The notes under the pieces: generated by a model
What the model was told of the DNA's origin: nothing
The model's database searches: none
What the model saw: the letters and a program-made list of their open reading frames with translations, nothing else
Part shown: positions 44,173 to 53,411 of the stretch, one piece after another
How positions within the stretch are numbered: position 1 is the first letter of the stretch
Layout: the number at the start of each line of letters is the position of its first letter
Origin: Aromatoleum toluclasticum ATCC 700605
GTDB taxonomy: Bacteria > Pseudomonadota > Gammaproteobacteria > Burkholderiales > Rhodocyclaceae
Direction of reading: 5' to 3'
Assembly: GCF_000378245.1 (NCBI RefSeq)
Contig: NZ_KB899514.1
Coordinates: 1-64,000, forward strand
DNA: 64,000 nucleotides
Position numbers and translations under genes: made by a program

Positions 44173-46221
44173 TCACCGGGCGGCGCGGACCGGGACGAGA
44201 TGCGCGGATGCGGGCCACACGCCGCGTTCCACTGCCCGTGCATTCTCGAACACCAGCCAGCTCTGCGCACCGTAGTGCGGCAGAGGGCGCAGCAGCGCCT
44301 GCAGCGCTTGCGCATCCCGCACCGACACCACGGCCACCGGCGCGGCAGCTGCGTCCGTGACGGTCCACACCTGGGCGCTGCCGCGGCCGGCCAGGCGCTC
44401 GGGCCGGGATGGCAGGCCGGCGCGCGCGAGCGCTTCATCCACGTCCGCGTGCAGGCCGGCCAGCAGCACCGGCTCGCTTCCGTGGGTGATTTCAGAGGGC
44501 GCGATGGTCTGCGGCTTCGCCTCGAAGAAGCGTTGGGCCAGCGCAGCGGCGGCCTCGCGCACGTGCGGCGCGGCGGAAGCCAGCGCCAGCCGGGGCGCCC
44601 GGGCGCCTATCCACTGCCGCAGGATGGGCGGCAGCTGCTCCGGCGCGAGCACGCGCCAGACTTGCAACTGCGGATCCAGGCGCACGCCTGCGGGCGGCGT
44701 CGCCACCTCCATCGTGACCACCTGGCGCTCGGCCGCGACGTCGATCCAGCGCAGCTCGCTGCGGTCGGGGAAGACGAGCTCCACCGGCAGGCGCAGCGCG
44801 TAGGCCGGCGCCTTTTGCTCCACCGCCAGCGACAGGCGGTGCCGGCCGCCTTCGCCGCGCGCCTCGGCACTGGCAATCCTGATCTCGGGGCCGCCGGCCC
44901 TTTCGAGCCATTGGTCGAAGAACACTTTCAGCGGGCGGCCCGAGGCGCGCTCGAAGGCCGCGCGCAAGTCGCTCCAGGAGGCGGTGCGGAAGCGCTGCGC
45001 CTGCCAGAATGCGCGGATGCCGCGCTGGAATGCGTCCTCCCCGATGAGGTCGCGGAGCATCACGAACAGCATCGCTGCCTTGCCATAGCCGACCGCCGCC
45101 GCGGCGCCATGGGTACGGGAGCGGAAATCGGCCAGCGGCTGCCCCTCGCCGGCAGGCACGGCGGCGAAATCGCGTAGCCATCCCAGCCGCATCGCGCGTG
45201 CCGCATCGGCGGACTCGGACGCCTTGTAGGCGTAGTCCGCCATGAAAGTGGTCAGCCCCTCCGACCAGTTGCCCCGCGCATAATCGACGTAGACGCCATT
45301 GCCCCACCAGTTGTGCAGCACCTCGTGCCCGAGCGAGGTGGCGCGGATGAACGGCAGCTTCAGCACCTCGGCGCCGAGGTAGGTCAGCGTGGGCATGCCG
45401 AAGCCGGTCGGCAGCGGGCTCGCCACCACCGAGAACTCGGTGAACGGATAGGGGCCGATCTCCTCGCCATAACGTTCGAGGTAGCGCCGGGTGTCGTCGA
45501 GGTAGCCGTCGGCAAGGCCGGGGGTCGCGTCGAGATCCCGGAAGAAATAGGTGCGCAGGCGGACCGGCGCCGCAGCGGTCCGCGCCATCATCCGCTCGCG
45601 CACGAGCCAGGGGCCCGCCATGAGGTCGATGCCCTCGGCGGGCTCGCCGAACTCGAAGCGCGCCCGGTAACGACCGGACCCGTGGCCCGATCCGTCGGTG
45701 GGCAGATCCTCGGACTGCAGGCGTCCGGGCACCACCGCGCGCTGGTCGGCCGGCACGCTCACGGTGACCCGGTACGCGAACAGGGCCGCCGGCCGCGGGT
45801 ACCATGCGCCGCCCGCGGGCAGGAAGCTCCCCTGCGGCGAGGCCATGGGGGGCAGGCCTTGCAGCACGTCGCGGTGATCGAGTTGGGCGTCCAACGCGGG
45901 CAAGGTGCCGGCGTATTCGAGGTGCAGCCTGGCCGCAGTGGGCGGGAGCGCGACGTGCCAGACGCGGCTAGCCCCGACGTGTCCGCCCGCGCGGACCGGC
46001 AGTGGCGCGCCGTCGGCGGAGGCTGCGGTCACGTTCAAGGTTTCGTGCAGTTCGAAGCGGAAATCGCGCGTCGCCGGAACGATGTCCGCGCGCACGGCGA
46101 GGCGGCGGGTGCCGGGGTCAAGTTCGACCGCGAGTTCCAGGTCCGGTGAGCTCGCCCCCGCCACGGACGGGCTGGAGGCGAGGACGCCCAGCACGGCGAG
46201 TGCGGCGAAAATAGCCCTCAT
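44173..46221 (-). CDS. M1-family metallopeptidase (aminopeptidase N-like)
   Basis: 682 aa with a signal peptide (MRAIFAALAVLGVLASSPSVAGA), so periplasmic. The zinc site HEVLHNWWGN and the third ligand in NWSEGLTTFMADY are intact and match gluzincins. The usual N-terminal GAMEN exopeptidase motif is not evident (TGFGMPTLTYL occupies that region), so strict aminopeptidase activity is uncertain. The ATG at 46221 overlaps the stop of the ChaN-like gene. Confidence 0.87.
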   Translation of the reverse strand: MRAIFAALAVLGVLASSPSVAGASSPDLELAVELDPGTRRLAVRADIVPATRDFRFELHETLNVTAASADGAPLPVRAGGHVGASRVWHVALPPTAARLHLEYAGTLPALDAQLDHRDVLQGLPPMASPQGSFLPAGGAWYPRPAALFAYRVTVSVPADQRAVVPGRLQSEDLPTDGSGHGSGRYRARFEFGEPAEGIDLMAGPWLVRERMMARTAAAPVRLRTYFFRDLDATPGLADGYLDDTRRYLERYGEEIGPYPFTEFSVVASPLPTGFGMPTLTYLGAEVLKLPFIRATSLGHEVLHNWWGNGVYVDYARGNWSEGLTTFMADYAYKASESADAARAMRLGWLRDFAAVPAGEGQPLADFRSRTHGAAAAVGYGKAAMLFVMLRDLIGEDAFQRGIRAFWQAQRFRTASWSDLRAAFERASGRPLKVFFDQWLERAGGPEIRIASAEARGEGGRHRLSLAVEQKAPAYALRLPVELVFPDRSELRWIDVAAERQVVTMEVATPPAGVRLDPQLQVWRVLAPEQLPPILRQWIGARAPRLALASAAPHVREAAAALAQRFFEAKPQTIAPSEITHGSEPVLLAGLHADVDEALARAGLPSRPERLAGRGSAQVWTVTDAAAAPVAVVSVRDAQALQALLRPLPHYGAQSWLVFENARAVERGVWPASAHLVPVRAAR

Positions 46222-47438
46222 GGCGTGGCGGGAAACTTGACGACGAAGTCGAGCGTGTCGGCGCCGCGCTTCACCCGCAGCGGCAGCCAGGTGCCCGGCG
46301 GTTGCCCGCGCACCGCAGCGGACACGGCGCCCGTCTGCTTCACGGGCAGCCCCGCCACCTCGACGAGGCGGTCGCCGTCCTTGAGGCCGGTCCTGTCGGC
46401 CAGACTGCCGGCGGTGACTTCCGCAATGCGCACGCCGCCGCCGTCCTCGTCCAGGCGCACGCCCAGCCGCGGCGGCTCCCGCTGGGGCACCGCCTGCTTC
46501 GGCAGCGCGAACACGGCGTCGGCCAGGCCGGCGCGAAGCTGCTTGCAGTCGAAGTCGGCCGGCACGGGCAACAGGGTGCCGACGCGCGTAACACCGAGGT
46601 CGCGCAACTGGTGCGGCACGCCATGGCCGAAGCGGATATGGCCACTGCCCATGATGCCGACCACCAGCGGCTTGCCGGCCGCCGGTCCCGGGACCAGGTA
46701 GCGCGCCATCGCTTCCGCCATCGCGCGGTCCCAGGTGATCTGCGACTCGACGAAGTAGCGGAAGGCGGTATCGCTCCGCGTTGCCTCCGTGCCCTCCTTG
46801 CGGTTCCGCACAGGGTGCTCGCGGTACACGTCGAACAGAAAATCGCGGTAGGCCTCGGAGGGTGCCGCGGGGCGGCCCACACCTTCCCGCTGCGCGGGCG
46901 CAATCGCGTCCCAGCCCTTCTCGGCGATGGCCTGGTTGAGTTGTCCGTCGACATTCAGCGCGGCCATGCGGATGCGATTGATGCGGGCGAACTGGAAGAG
47001 CGGCAGATACAACTCGACCGGCATCTTCCACACCTTGCCCCAGTCGGCCTGCTCCAGGAACTCCTTGAGCGTGAGCTCGCCCGCTACCCAGCGGTCCAGC
47101 GCCGGCTGCACGCGCCGCGGGAACATCTCGAAGCCGATGACCATGTCCGGTCGCAGCGCATGCAGCGCCGCCAGCGCCTGGAGCTGCCAGCGATGGTCGT
47201 CGTCCTCGTCATGCTGCTCCCCCAGCAGGACGGCGTCGCGTTTGGCCATCTCGGCCAGAAGTGCCATGGCGCCCGTCGCACGCGGGCGCTCGCCGTCGAG
47301 GCTGCTCCAGCCGGCGGGGGTGAGACAGGCGGGGGCGACCTGGCCGTCCTGGCGGTCCTGGCCGATGGCCGCGCCAGCGAAAGCGGCCATTGCGAGGGCG
47401 ACGGCGGTGGCAAACAGGCGAGCAAGGTTGGGTTTCAT
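46218..47438 (-). CDS. ChaN-family protein with C-terminal PDZ domain
   Basis: 406 aa, exported (signal MKPNLARLFATAVALAMAAFAGAAIG). The ChaN/haem-binding uptake domain is residues ~55-300: DAVLLGEQHDEDDDHRWQLQALAAL, VIGFEMFPRRVQPALDRWVAGELTLKEFLE, SQITWDRAMAEAMARYLV, and VVGIMGSGHIRFGHGVPHQL. A PDZ domain (RLGVRLDEDGGGVRIAEVTAGSLADRTGLKDGDRLVEVAG) ends the protein. ChaN binds haem in Campylobacter. Translational coupling with the M1 peptidase suggests they work together, perhaps in peptide or haem release. Confidence 0.88.
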   Translation of the reverse strand: MKPNLARLFATAVALAMAAFAGAAIGQDRQDGQVAPACLTPAGWSSLDGERPRATGAMALLAEMAKRDAVLLGEQHDEDDDHRWQLQALAALHALRPDMVIGFEMFPRRVQPALDRWVAGELTLKEFLEQADWGKVWKMPVELYLPLFQFARINRIRMAALNVDGQLNQAIAEKGWDAIAPAQREGVGRPAAPSEAYRDFLFDVYREHPVRNRKEGTEATRSDTAFRYFVESQITWDRAMAEAMARYLVPGPAAGKPLVVGIMGSGHIRFGHGVPHQLRDLGVTRVGTLLPVPADFDCKQLRAGLADAVFALPKQAVPQREPPRLGVRLDEDGGGVRIAEVTAGSLADRTGLKDGDRLVEVAGLPVKQTGAVSAAVRGQPPGTWLPLRVKRGADTLDFVVKFPATP

Positions 47439-47680
47439 CGCTTTCCGGAAGAGCGGGACTTCCCTCTGATTGCGTCGTGGCGGCCGAATTCCCGAGCAGG
47501 GGGTGCACGAGCTGCACACCCCATGAGCTGCGCACCTATATCGTCGGCATGATCCAGCCCGGCGTCCCGGTCCGGAGTGCGCGCCAGACAAGGTGCCACA
47601 AAGCGCCCGTAGCCGGAAGCTTCGCGTCCGTGCATGGCAGCGTGATGAATCCGTGGTGCAGTCACCCTGCCGGATTGTGG

Positions 47681-48790
47681 CTACTCGCCGTCCAGCACGA
47701 TCCCGGCGACATGGCGCCCGATCGCCATCGCCGCGGTGAGGCCGGGCGATTCGATGCCGAACAGGTGAATCAGACCGCGCACGCCGTGGCGGTTCGGCCC
47801 GTCGATGCGGAAATCCGCTTCCGGCATCCCCGGACCGGCGATCTTCGGCCGCACGCCGGCATATCCCGGCACCAACCGTCCGTCTTCGAGAGCAGGCCAC
47901 CAGCTGCGGATCGCGGCGTAGAAGCGAGGCGCCCGCTGGAGATCGACGTCATAGGCGGGGCTGTCGATCCATTCGACGTCCGGTCCGAACTTCGCCTGAC
48001 CGCCGAGATCGAGCGTCAGATGAACGCCAAGCCCGCCCGGTTCGGGGATGGGATAGATCAGCCGCGAGAACGGCGCCTTGCCGCTCAATGTGAAATACAC
48101 GCCGCGCGCGAACCATGCGCGGGGCAGGTCTGCGGCGACCGGGCCGCGAATGCGATGGCCGAGCGCCACGGCGTCGAGCCCCGAGGCGTTGATGACCCAG
48201 CGCGCGTGCAACTCCATCTCGCGTTCACCGCCGACCTGCAGCACCATGCCATCGGCAACCGGGTAGCCGCCCAGCACCGGACTGCCGAATGCGACCATCG
48301 CCCCGTCGCGCTGGGCGTCGCCGAGTAGCGCGAGCATCAGCGCGTGGCTGTCCACGATGCCGGTCGAAGGCGACAACAGGGCCGCATGGACGTCCAGCGC
48401 AGGTTCGAGCGCAGCCACGGCCGCGCGATCGAGCTCGCGCAGGTCGGCGACACCATTGGCTTCGGCACGCGCGCGGATCTGCCGCAGCGCATCGGCCTGT
48501 TCGGCGCGCGCGGCGACGATGAGCTTGCCGCAGCGCGCATGGGCGATCGCGCGCTCGTCGCAGAACGCGTAGAGCAGTTCGCGCCCTTCGACACACAGCC
48601 TCGCCTTGAGCGAGCCCGGCGCGTAGTAAAGGCCGGCGTGGATCACTTCGCTGTTGCGCGAGCTCACGCCGGTTCCGAAAGTCGGTTCGCGCTCGAGCAC
48701 GAGGACTTCGCGCCCCGCGGCGGCGAGCGCGCGGGCGCAGGCGAGGCCGACGACGCCGGCACCGATCACGACGCAATCGATGGTGTCCAC
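47681..48790 (-). CDS. FAD-dependent oxidoreductase (L-2-hydroxyglutarate dehydrogenase-like)
   Basis: 369 aa. Dinucleotide-binding motif CVVIGAGVVGLACARALAAAGREVLVLERE at the very N-terminus, then FGTGVSSRNSEVIHAGLYYAPGSLKARLCVEGRELLYAFCDE, typical of the LhgO/YgaF DAO-type family. The C-terminal FAD loop is VRGLIHLFGIESPGLTAAMAIGRHVA. A GTG start at 48790 with GGAGGAAT just upstream is preferred over the longer frame. The exact substrate hydroxyacid is unproven. Confidence 0.87.
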   Translation of the reverse strand: MDTIDCVVIGAGVVGLACARALAAAGREVLVLEREPTFGTGVSSRNSEVIHAGLYYAPGSLKARLCVEGRELLYAFCDERAIAHARCGKLIVAARAEQADALRQIRARAEANGVADLRELDRAAVAALEPALDVHAALLSPSTGIVDSHALMLALLGDAQRDGAMVAFGSPVLGGYPVADGMVLQVGGEREMELHARWVINASGLDAVALGHRIRGPVAADLPRAWFARGVYFTLSGKAPFSRLIYPIPEPGGLGVHLTLDLGGQAKFGPDVEWIDSPAYDVDLQRAPRFYAAIRSWWPALEDGRLVPGYAGVRPKIAGPGMPEADFRIDGPNRHGVRGLIHLFGIESPGLTAAMAIGRHVAGIVLDGE

Positions 48791-49028
48791 ACATTCCTCC
48801 ACGAATTCAGGGCGGTGTTGCCGGGGCACGTATGGATTTCGCGCGATGCAGGCCACTTGTGCGCGAATCGCCAGAAGGTCGCCGAGGCCGCACGCACAGA
48901 ACGGACAAAAATACGCGATTTCCCCTGCGCGCGGCGATCAAGCTGAAGCACTTTCCCGCCGTTCGACTAAGGTACGAGAAGCGGCGACGACAGTCGCGCA
49001 CCCCCACCCCCGACGAAAAGGAGAGATC

Positions 49029-49475
49029 ATGCCTAACGGTACCGTCCGCCTTCACCGCGTGCTGCGCGCAAAACCCGAGAAGGTCTACCGTGCCTTTCTC
49101 GATGCGGAGGCCCTCGCCCGATGGCTGCCGCCCAACGGCTTCACCTGCAAAGTAGATCAGCTGGACGCCAGGGTGGGCGGCAGCTTCCGGATGGCGTTCC
49201 GGAATTTCAGCACGGGCAACGGCCAATCCTTCGGCGGCAGCTATCTGGAGCTCGTTCCGAACGAGCGCATCCGCTACACCGACAAGTTCGACGATGCCAA
49301 ACTGCCGGGCGAGATGGTGACAACGGTCAGCCTGCGTGCGGTGGCCTGCGGGGCGGAGGTGAATATCGTGCAGGAAGGCATTCCGGAAGCCATTCCTGTG
49401 GAGTTCTGCTACCTCGGCTGGCAGGAGTCGCTCGAACATCTGGCGCGACTGGTCGAGCCTGAAATTCCGGATTGA
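49029..49475 (+). CDS. SRPBCC / AHSA1-like protein
   Basis: 148 aa START-like fold: VRLHRVLRAKPEKVYRAFLDAEALARWLPPNGFTCKVDQLDARVGGSFRMAFRNF...FGGSYLELVPNERIRYTDKFDD...VNIVQEGIPEAIPVEFCYLGWQESLEHLARLVE. Small hydrophobic-ligand-binding protein of the activator-of-Hsp90-ATPase homologue group. The ATG follows AAGGAGA. A single gene. Confidence 0.88.
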   Translation: MPNGTVRLHRVLRAKPEKVYRAFLDAEALARWLPPNGFTCKVDQLDARVGGSFRMAFRNFSTGNGQSFGGSYLELVPNERIRYTDKFDDAKLPGEMVTTVSLRAVACGAEVNIVQEGIPEAIPVEFCYLGWQESLEHLARLVEPEIPD

Positions 49476-49526
49476 AGTCCCGCCCCGGGTTCGCGGCCTG
49501 ACACGCATTTGTCATTGAACGGGAAC

Positions 49527-50717
49527 TCAGGCCGCCACCTTCTGCGGACGCCGCAAGGCATGGCTGACGGCATAGCCGAACACCAACCCCCAGAACGCGC
49601 TGCCGATACCGAACAGCGTGAGACCCGATGCGGTGACGAGGAAGGTAACCACGGCCGCATCGCGTTCTTCCTCATGGGCGAGCGCCGTGGTCAGGCTGCC
49701 GGCGATGGTGCCCAGCAGCGCGAGTCCGGCGATGGCGACGACCAGGGCCTGGGGGAAGGCGCTCAGCAGGCTTGCGACCGTTGCGCCGCCGATGCCGGTG
49801 AGCAGGTAGAAGCCGCCCGCCCACACCGCGGCGAGGTAGCGCCGGGCCGGGTCGGGATCGGCGTCGCGGCTCATGCAGATGGCGGCGGTGATCGCGGCGA
49901 GGTTGAACGAGAAGCCGCCGAAGGGCGCGAGCACGACGCCGGTGACGCCGGTCCAGCCGAGCAGCGGCGAGGCCGGCGTGGCGTAGCCGTTGGCGCGCAG
50001 CACCGCCAGGCCGGGCACGTTCTGCGTGGCGAGCGTGACAACGAAGAGCGGCAGGCCGACGCCGATCAGCGTCGCGAACGAGAAGCCGGGCGTCATCAAT
50101 TCAGGGGCCGACAGTTGCCAGCGGATCTCGCCGGTGGCAATGCTGCCGCTCGCCGCGGCGACCACCAGGCCGGCGAGGAAAGCGAGCGGCACGGCATAGC
50201 GCGGCCACAAGCGGCGCGCGGCGAAGAACACGACGATCATCGTCCCGACCAGCGCGAGGTTGTTGCCGAGCATGGAAAACGCACCGAGGCCGAAGCGCAG
50301 CAGGATGCCGGCGAGCATCGCCGCCGAAAGCGACGGGGGCACGTGACGCATGATGCGCTCGAAACCGCCGCTGAAGCCGAGCACGGCCATCAGCACGGAG
50401 GCGAACAGGAAGGCGCCGATCGCCTCGCGCATCGGCACACCGACGAGCCCGGTGGCCAGCAGCGCGGCACCCGGCGTCGACCACGCGGTGAGGATGGGCG
50501 CGCGGTAGCGCAGCGACAGCGCGATGCAGGTGACGCCCATGCCCAGCCCGAGCGCCCACAGCCATGACGCGAGCTGCGATGGCGTGGCGCCTGCGGCGTG
50601 GGCCGCCTGGAAGACGATCGCGGCCGAGCTAGTGTAGCCGACCAGCACCGCGATGAAACCGGCCGCGACGTGCGGAAAATGGCGGACGATGCCCGATGCG
50701 GCGTATTGGTTGCCCAT
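49527..50717 (-). CDS. benE: BenE-family benzoate/proton symporter
   Basis: 396 aa, about 12 helices. BenE signatures: GFIAVLVGYTSSAAIVFQAAHAAGATPSQLASWLWALGLGMG, LTAWSTPGAALLATG, and VTLATQNVPGLAVLRANGYATPASPLLGWTGVTGVVLAPFGGFSFNLAAITAAICM. Likely imports benzoate or a related aromatic acid. Divergent from an XRE-cupin regulator with paired palindromes between them. No benzoate catabolic genes lie in the window. Confidence 0.9.
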   Translation of the reverse strand: MGNQYAASGIVRHFPHVAAGFIAVLVGYTSSAAIVFQAAHAAGATPSQLASWLWALGLGMGVTCIALSLRYRAPILTAWSTPGAALLATGLVGVPMREAIGAFLFASVLMAVLGFSGGFERIMRHVPPSLSAAMLAGILLRFGLGAFSMLGNNLALVGTMIVVFFAARRLWPRYAVPLAFLAGLVVAAASGSIATGEIRWQLSAPELMTPGFSFATLIGVGLPLFVVTLATQNVPGLAVLRANGYATPASPLLGWTGVTGVVLAPFGGFSFNLAAITAAICMSRDADPDPARRYLAAVWAGGFYLLTGIGGATVASLLSAFPQALVVAIAGLALLGTIAGSLTTALAHEEERDAAVVTFLVTASGLTLFGIGSAFWGLVFGYAVSHALRRPQKVAA

Positions 50718-50747
50718 GCTTCGCCCTTTCTGGTTTAATCGGATAAC

Positions 50748-50797
50748 TGTGCGCTATAACGCACAAACAAAGCCTAGCAGCGTGCGCCATAACGCAC
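50748..50797. promoter_or_regulatory. Paired operators between benE and its regulator
   Basis: TGTGCGCTATAACGCACA (50748-50765) and GTGCGCCATAACGCAC (50782-50797) are near-identical palindromes whose centres are 33 bases apart, about three helical turns. They lie in the 126-base divergent gap and are the likely binding sites of the XRE-cupin regulator. Confidence 0.75.
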
Positions 50798-50843
50798 AAG
50801 CGCGCACAAACGCGTACAAGCGAAAAACCCGGGCACGACTCAC

Positions 50844-51506
50844 ATGCCGAAGAAAGAGAACGTCGCCACCGCCACGCCCGCAGTTGCCGATCATCTGGCC
50901 GCGACCCTGCGGAGGCTGCGTGCCGAGCGCGGCTGGAGCCTCGACCGTGCCGCCGGCGAGACCGGCGTCAGCAAGGCCATGCTCGGCCAGATCGAGCGCG
51001 CGGAATCGAGTCCGACGGTGGCGACGCTCTGGCGCATCGCCTCGGGCTTCCGGACGCCGCTGTCGGCCTTTATCCAACCGCCGGTGCATCACGAGAAACC
51101 GGCATTCCGCTCCGCTGGCGCTTTGCGCGACCGGCCGGCGAGCGACGCGATGTGGGTGGCGCCGCTCTTCCCCTACGACGCGCAACTGGGGTTCGAGATG
51201 CTCGAACTGACGCTGGCGCCGGGCTACGAGCGGCATTCCGAGGCGCATCTCGCCGGCGTCGTCGAGCATGTGATCGTCGTCCGCGGCGCGATGGAGGTGC
51301 TGGTCGACGGATGCTGGCACACCCTGAACGAAGGCGAGGCGGTGCGTTTTCCGGCAGACCGGCCGCACGGCTACCGCAACCTCGGGAGCGAGCCTGCGGT
51401 TTGCCACAATCTCATCTGCTATACGGGAATCGCGGTCCCTGAAGCCGCTCGCCCGGCTGCCGATGACCTGCGCGGCGTGATCGGCAAGTCCGTGCCGGGC
51501 CGATAA
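50844..51506 (+). CDS. XRE-family regulator with C-terminal cupin
   Basis: 220 aa. Helix-turn-helix at residues ~17-72 (LAATLRRLRAERGWSLDRAAGETGVSKAMLGQIERAESSPTVATLWRIASGF); cupin sensor domain ~110-195 (LELTLAPGYERHSEAHLAGVVEHVIVVRGAMEVLVDGCWHTLNEGEAVRFPADRPHGYRN). Such proteins sense small ligands through the cupin. Divergent from benE, so probably its regulator. Confidence 0.9.
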   Translation: MPKKENVATATPAVADHLAATLRRLRAERGWSLDRAAGETGVSKAMLGQIERAESSPTVATLWRIASGFRTPLSAFIQPPVHHEKPAFRSAGALRDRPASDAMWVAPLFPYDAQLGFEMLELTLAPGYERHSEAHLAGVVEHVIVVRGAMEVLVDGCWHTLNEGEAVRFPADRPHGYRNLGSEPAVCHNLICYTGIAVPEAARPAADDLRGVIGKSVPGR

Positions 51507-51593
51507 CCCGCTCCCTCCGCATTTGCGCCCCTACGAAAGCCGACGCCTGGTTTCGTCGCGATACGCGCGCGGAGCCGCTCCCCGGATTGAACT

Positions 51594-51610
51594 GTTGCGA
51601 TATTCGCAAC
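51594..51610. promoter_or_regulatory. Palindrome upstream of the yceI-like gene
   Basis: GTTGCGATATTCGCAAC: 7-bp perfect arms about 3 bases, 129 bases before the YceI start. A related half-site (TTGCGATTGTTG) follows at 51618. A candidate regulator site. Confidence 0.5.
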
Positions 51611-51738
51611 CGTATATTTGCGATTGTTGTCTATTTTACCGGGAGCCGTGCACGTAAAGTTCGCCCAACGCCGCGAGCAAACTAATGAGCAAGCGGCTGG
51701 AAGAATCACCCCATCCGCTATCCACAAGGAGTCTTCAC

Positions 51739-52317
51739 ATGCACAAGTTCGCCAAACTCTTCGCCGCCATCGCGATCTCGACCGCCGCTGCCGCGCCCGC
51801 GCTGGCTGCCCCGGAAACCTACGCGGTCGACGGCACGCACACCTTCCCGCGCTTCTCGTACAGCCACTTCGGCATGTCGACGCAACTTTCGCGCTTCAAC
51901 AAGACCAGCGGCACGGTGACGCTGGACAAGGCGGCCAAGACCGGCGCGGTCGATGTCGTCATCGACACGACTTCGGTCGACACCGGCTTCGCGGACTTCA
52001 ACGGCCACATCCAGGGCGAGGACTTCCTCGACACCACCAAGTACCCGACCGCGACCTTCAAGTCGACGAAGGTGAATTTCCAGGGCGACAAGCCGGTGAG
52101 CATCGACGGCAACCTGACGATCAAGGGCGTGACCAAGCCCGTGTCGCTGAAGGTCACCAACTACGTCAACATGCCGCACCCGATGCTGAAGAAGGACACG
52201 ATCGGCGCCGACGCAACCGTCGTGATCAAGCGCAGCGAGTTCAACGCCGGCAAGTTCGCCCCGCACGTGGGCGACGACGTGACGATCACCCTCTCGCTCG
52301 AAGCGATCAAGGGCTGA
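51739..52317 (+). CDS. YceI-family periplasmic lipid-binding protein
   Basis: 192 aa with signal peptide MHKFAKLFAAIAISTAAAAPALA. Lipocalin-like YceI barrel: YAVDGTHTFPRFSYSHFGMSTQLSRFNKTSGTVTLDKAAKTGAVDVVIDTTSVDTGFADFNGHIQGEDFLDTTKYPTATFKST...DGNLTIKGVTKPVSLKV. These proteins bind polyisoprenoid lipids. The ATG at 51739 follows AAGGAG; earlier in-frame codons precede the signal and are unlikely. Confidence 0.92.
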   Translation: MHKFAKLFAAIAISTAAAAPALAAPETYAVDGTHTFPRFSYSHFGMSTQLSRFNKTSGTVTLDKAAKTGAVDVVIDTTSVDTGFADFNGHIQGEDFLDTTKYPTATFKSTKVNFQGDKPVSIDGNLTIKGVTKPVSLKVTNYVNMPHPMLKKDTIGADATVVIKRSEFNAGKFAPHVGDDVTITLSLEAIKG

Positions 52318-52329
52318 ACGACCCCTTGA

Positions 52330-52365
52330 CCGGGCATGGGCGCCCTTCGCGGCGCCCATGCCCGG
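52330..52365. terminator. Strong hairpin after yceI
   Basis: A perfect 15-bp stem, CCGGGCATGGGCGCC with loop CTTCGC and its complement, starts 13 bases after the stop. It probably terminates the yceI transcript. Confidence 0.75.
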
Positions 52366-52446
52366 AAGCTTCCGCCGGCCGGGATGTCGAACCGGCCGCG
52401 GGAGCGAGGTCCGCAGCACGAGCATCGTCCAGCAACGGGGACATCC

Positions 52447-53208
52447 ATGAACGACGCATTCCGGCACCTCCCCGAACTGTGCGACCGGATCGTCGGCGCG
52501 GAAGTGTCCGGGTTGCGCATCACGGACGAAATGCTCGCCGCGTGGGATGTCCAGGCGCTCGCCCGCGGACTCGGCAGGGCATGGCGGGTATCGGACGGAG
52601 CGCTCGACGCATCGCGCCGCGCCACGCTTTCAGGCATCGCCGACTCGCAGGATCTGTGGGTCTTCGCCTACGGATCGCTGATGTGGGATCCGGGCTTTCA
52701 TTTCGCCGAGGTACGGCGCGCCTCGCTGCCGGACTACCAACGCCGCTTCACGCACACGACCACGATCGGGCGCGGATCTCCCGAACACCCGGGCCTGGTC
52801 CTGTCGCTGGAACCCGGCGCGGGACGCTGCGATGGTCTGGCCTTCAGGATCGAACGCGCGATCATCGAGCGGGAATCCCGCATCATCTGGCGCAGGGAAA
52901 TGATTCTGGGCGGATATCAGCCCCGGATCCTGCCCGTGTCGACGCCCCAGGGCACCGTTGACGCCCTGGCGCTGATTTCCGATCCTGCGGATGAGCGCGG
53001 GGCACCGGAAATGCCGCTCCATGAAGTGGCAACCGTGATCATCCATGCCTGCGGCAATCGCGGCACGAATCTCGATTACCTCCGCCAGGTCGTGGAGCAG
53101 CTCGACCGCCTGTGCGTGACGGACGACTATGTCAGGCGCCTCGCCTGTCTTGCCGGCATCGGCCCTCGCGGCGGGTGCCCGACCACGCCGGCGGGTTGCG
53201 GAAACTGA
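52447..53208 (+). CDS. chaC: ChaC-like gamma-glutamylcyclotransferase
   Basis: 253 aa. The signature LWVFAYGSLMWDPGFHFAEVRRASLPDYQRRFTHTTTIGRG and CDGLAFRIERAIIERESRIIWRREM match ChaC, which cleaves glutathione to 5-oxoproline and Cys-Gly. The N-terminal ~70 residues are an extra helical extension. ATG 52447 is taken because it gives the family-like length, though the ribosome site is weak. Confidence 0.88.
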   Translation: MNDAFRHLPELCDRIVGAEVSGLRITDEMLAAWDVQALARGLGRAWRVSDGALDASRRATLSGIADSQDLWVFAYGSLMWDPGFHFAEVRRASLPDYQRRFTHTTTIGRGSPEHPGLVLSLEPGAGRCDGLAFRIERAIIERESRIIWRREMILGGYQPRILPVSTPQGTVDALALISDPADERGAPEMPLHEVATVIIHACGNRGTNLDYLRQVVEQLDRLCVTDDYVRRLACLAGIGPRGGCPTTPAGCGN

Positions 53209-53378
53209 GGGCTTTGCACGCGCGCGAAGACACGTGCGCGACCGTGAAAACCGGGAGAGACTCACCGCTCGAATCCTGAGCCGTCGGGCGAAGCTCGATG
53301 CCCCTACCACAGGCACGGAGCCCCCCCCCGAGCGAAGACAACGTCGCACTTGACACACGACGAGGCGCACCTACAATT

Positions 53379-53397
53379 GCGAGTGATTCTCATTTTC
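53379..53397 (+). promoter_or_regulatory. Fur-like box
   Basis: GCGAGTGATTCTCATTTTC matches 13 of 19 positions of the Fur consensus. It ends 14 bases before the start of the small gene at 53412, so it probably represses that gene when iron is plentiful. Confidence 0.65.
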
Positions 53398-53411
53398 ACT
53401 TGGAGATCACC

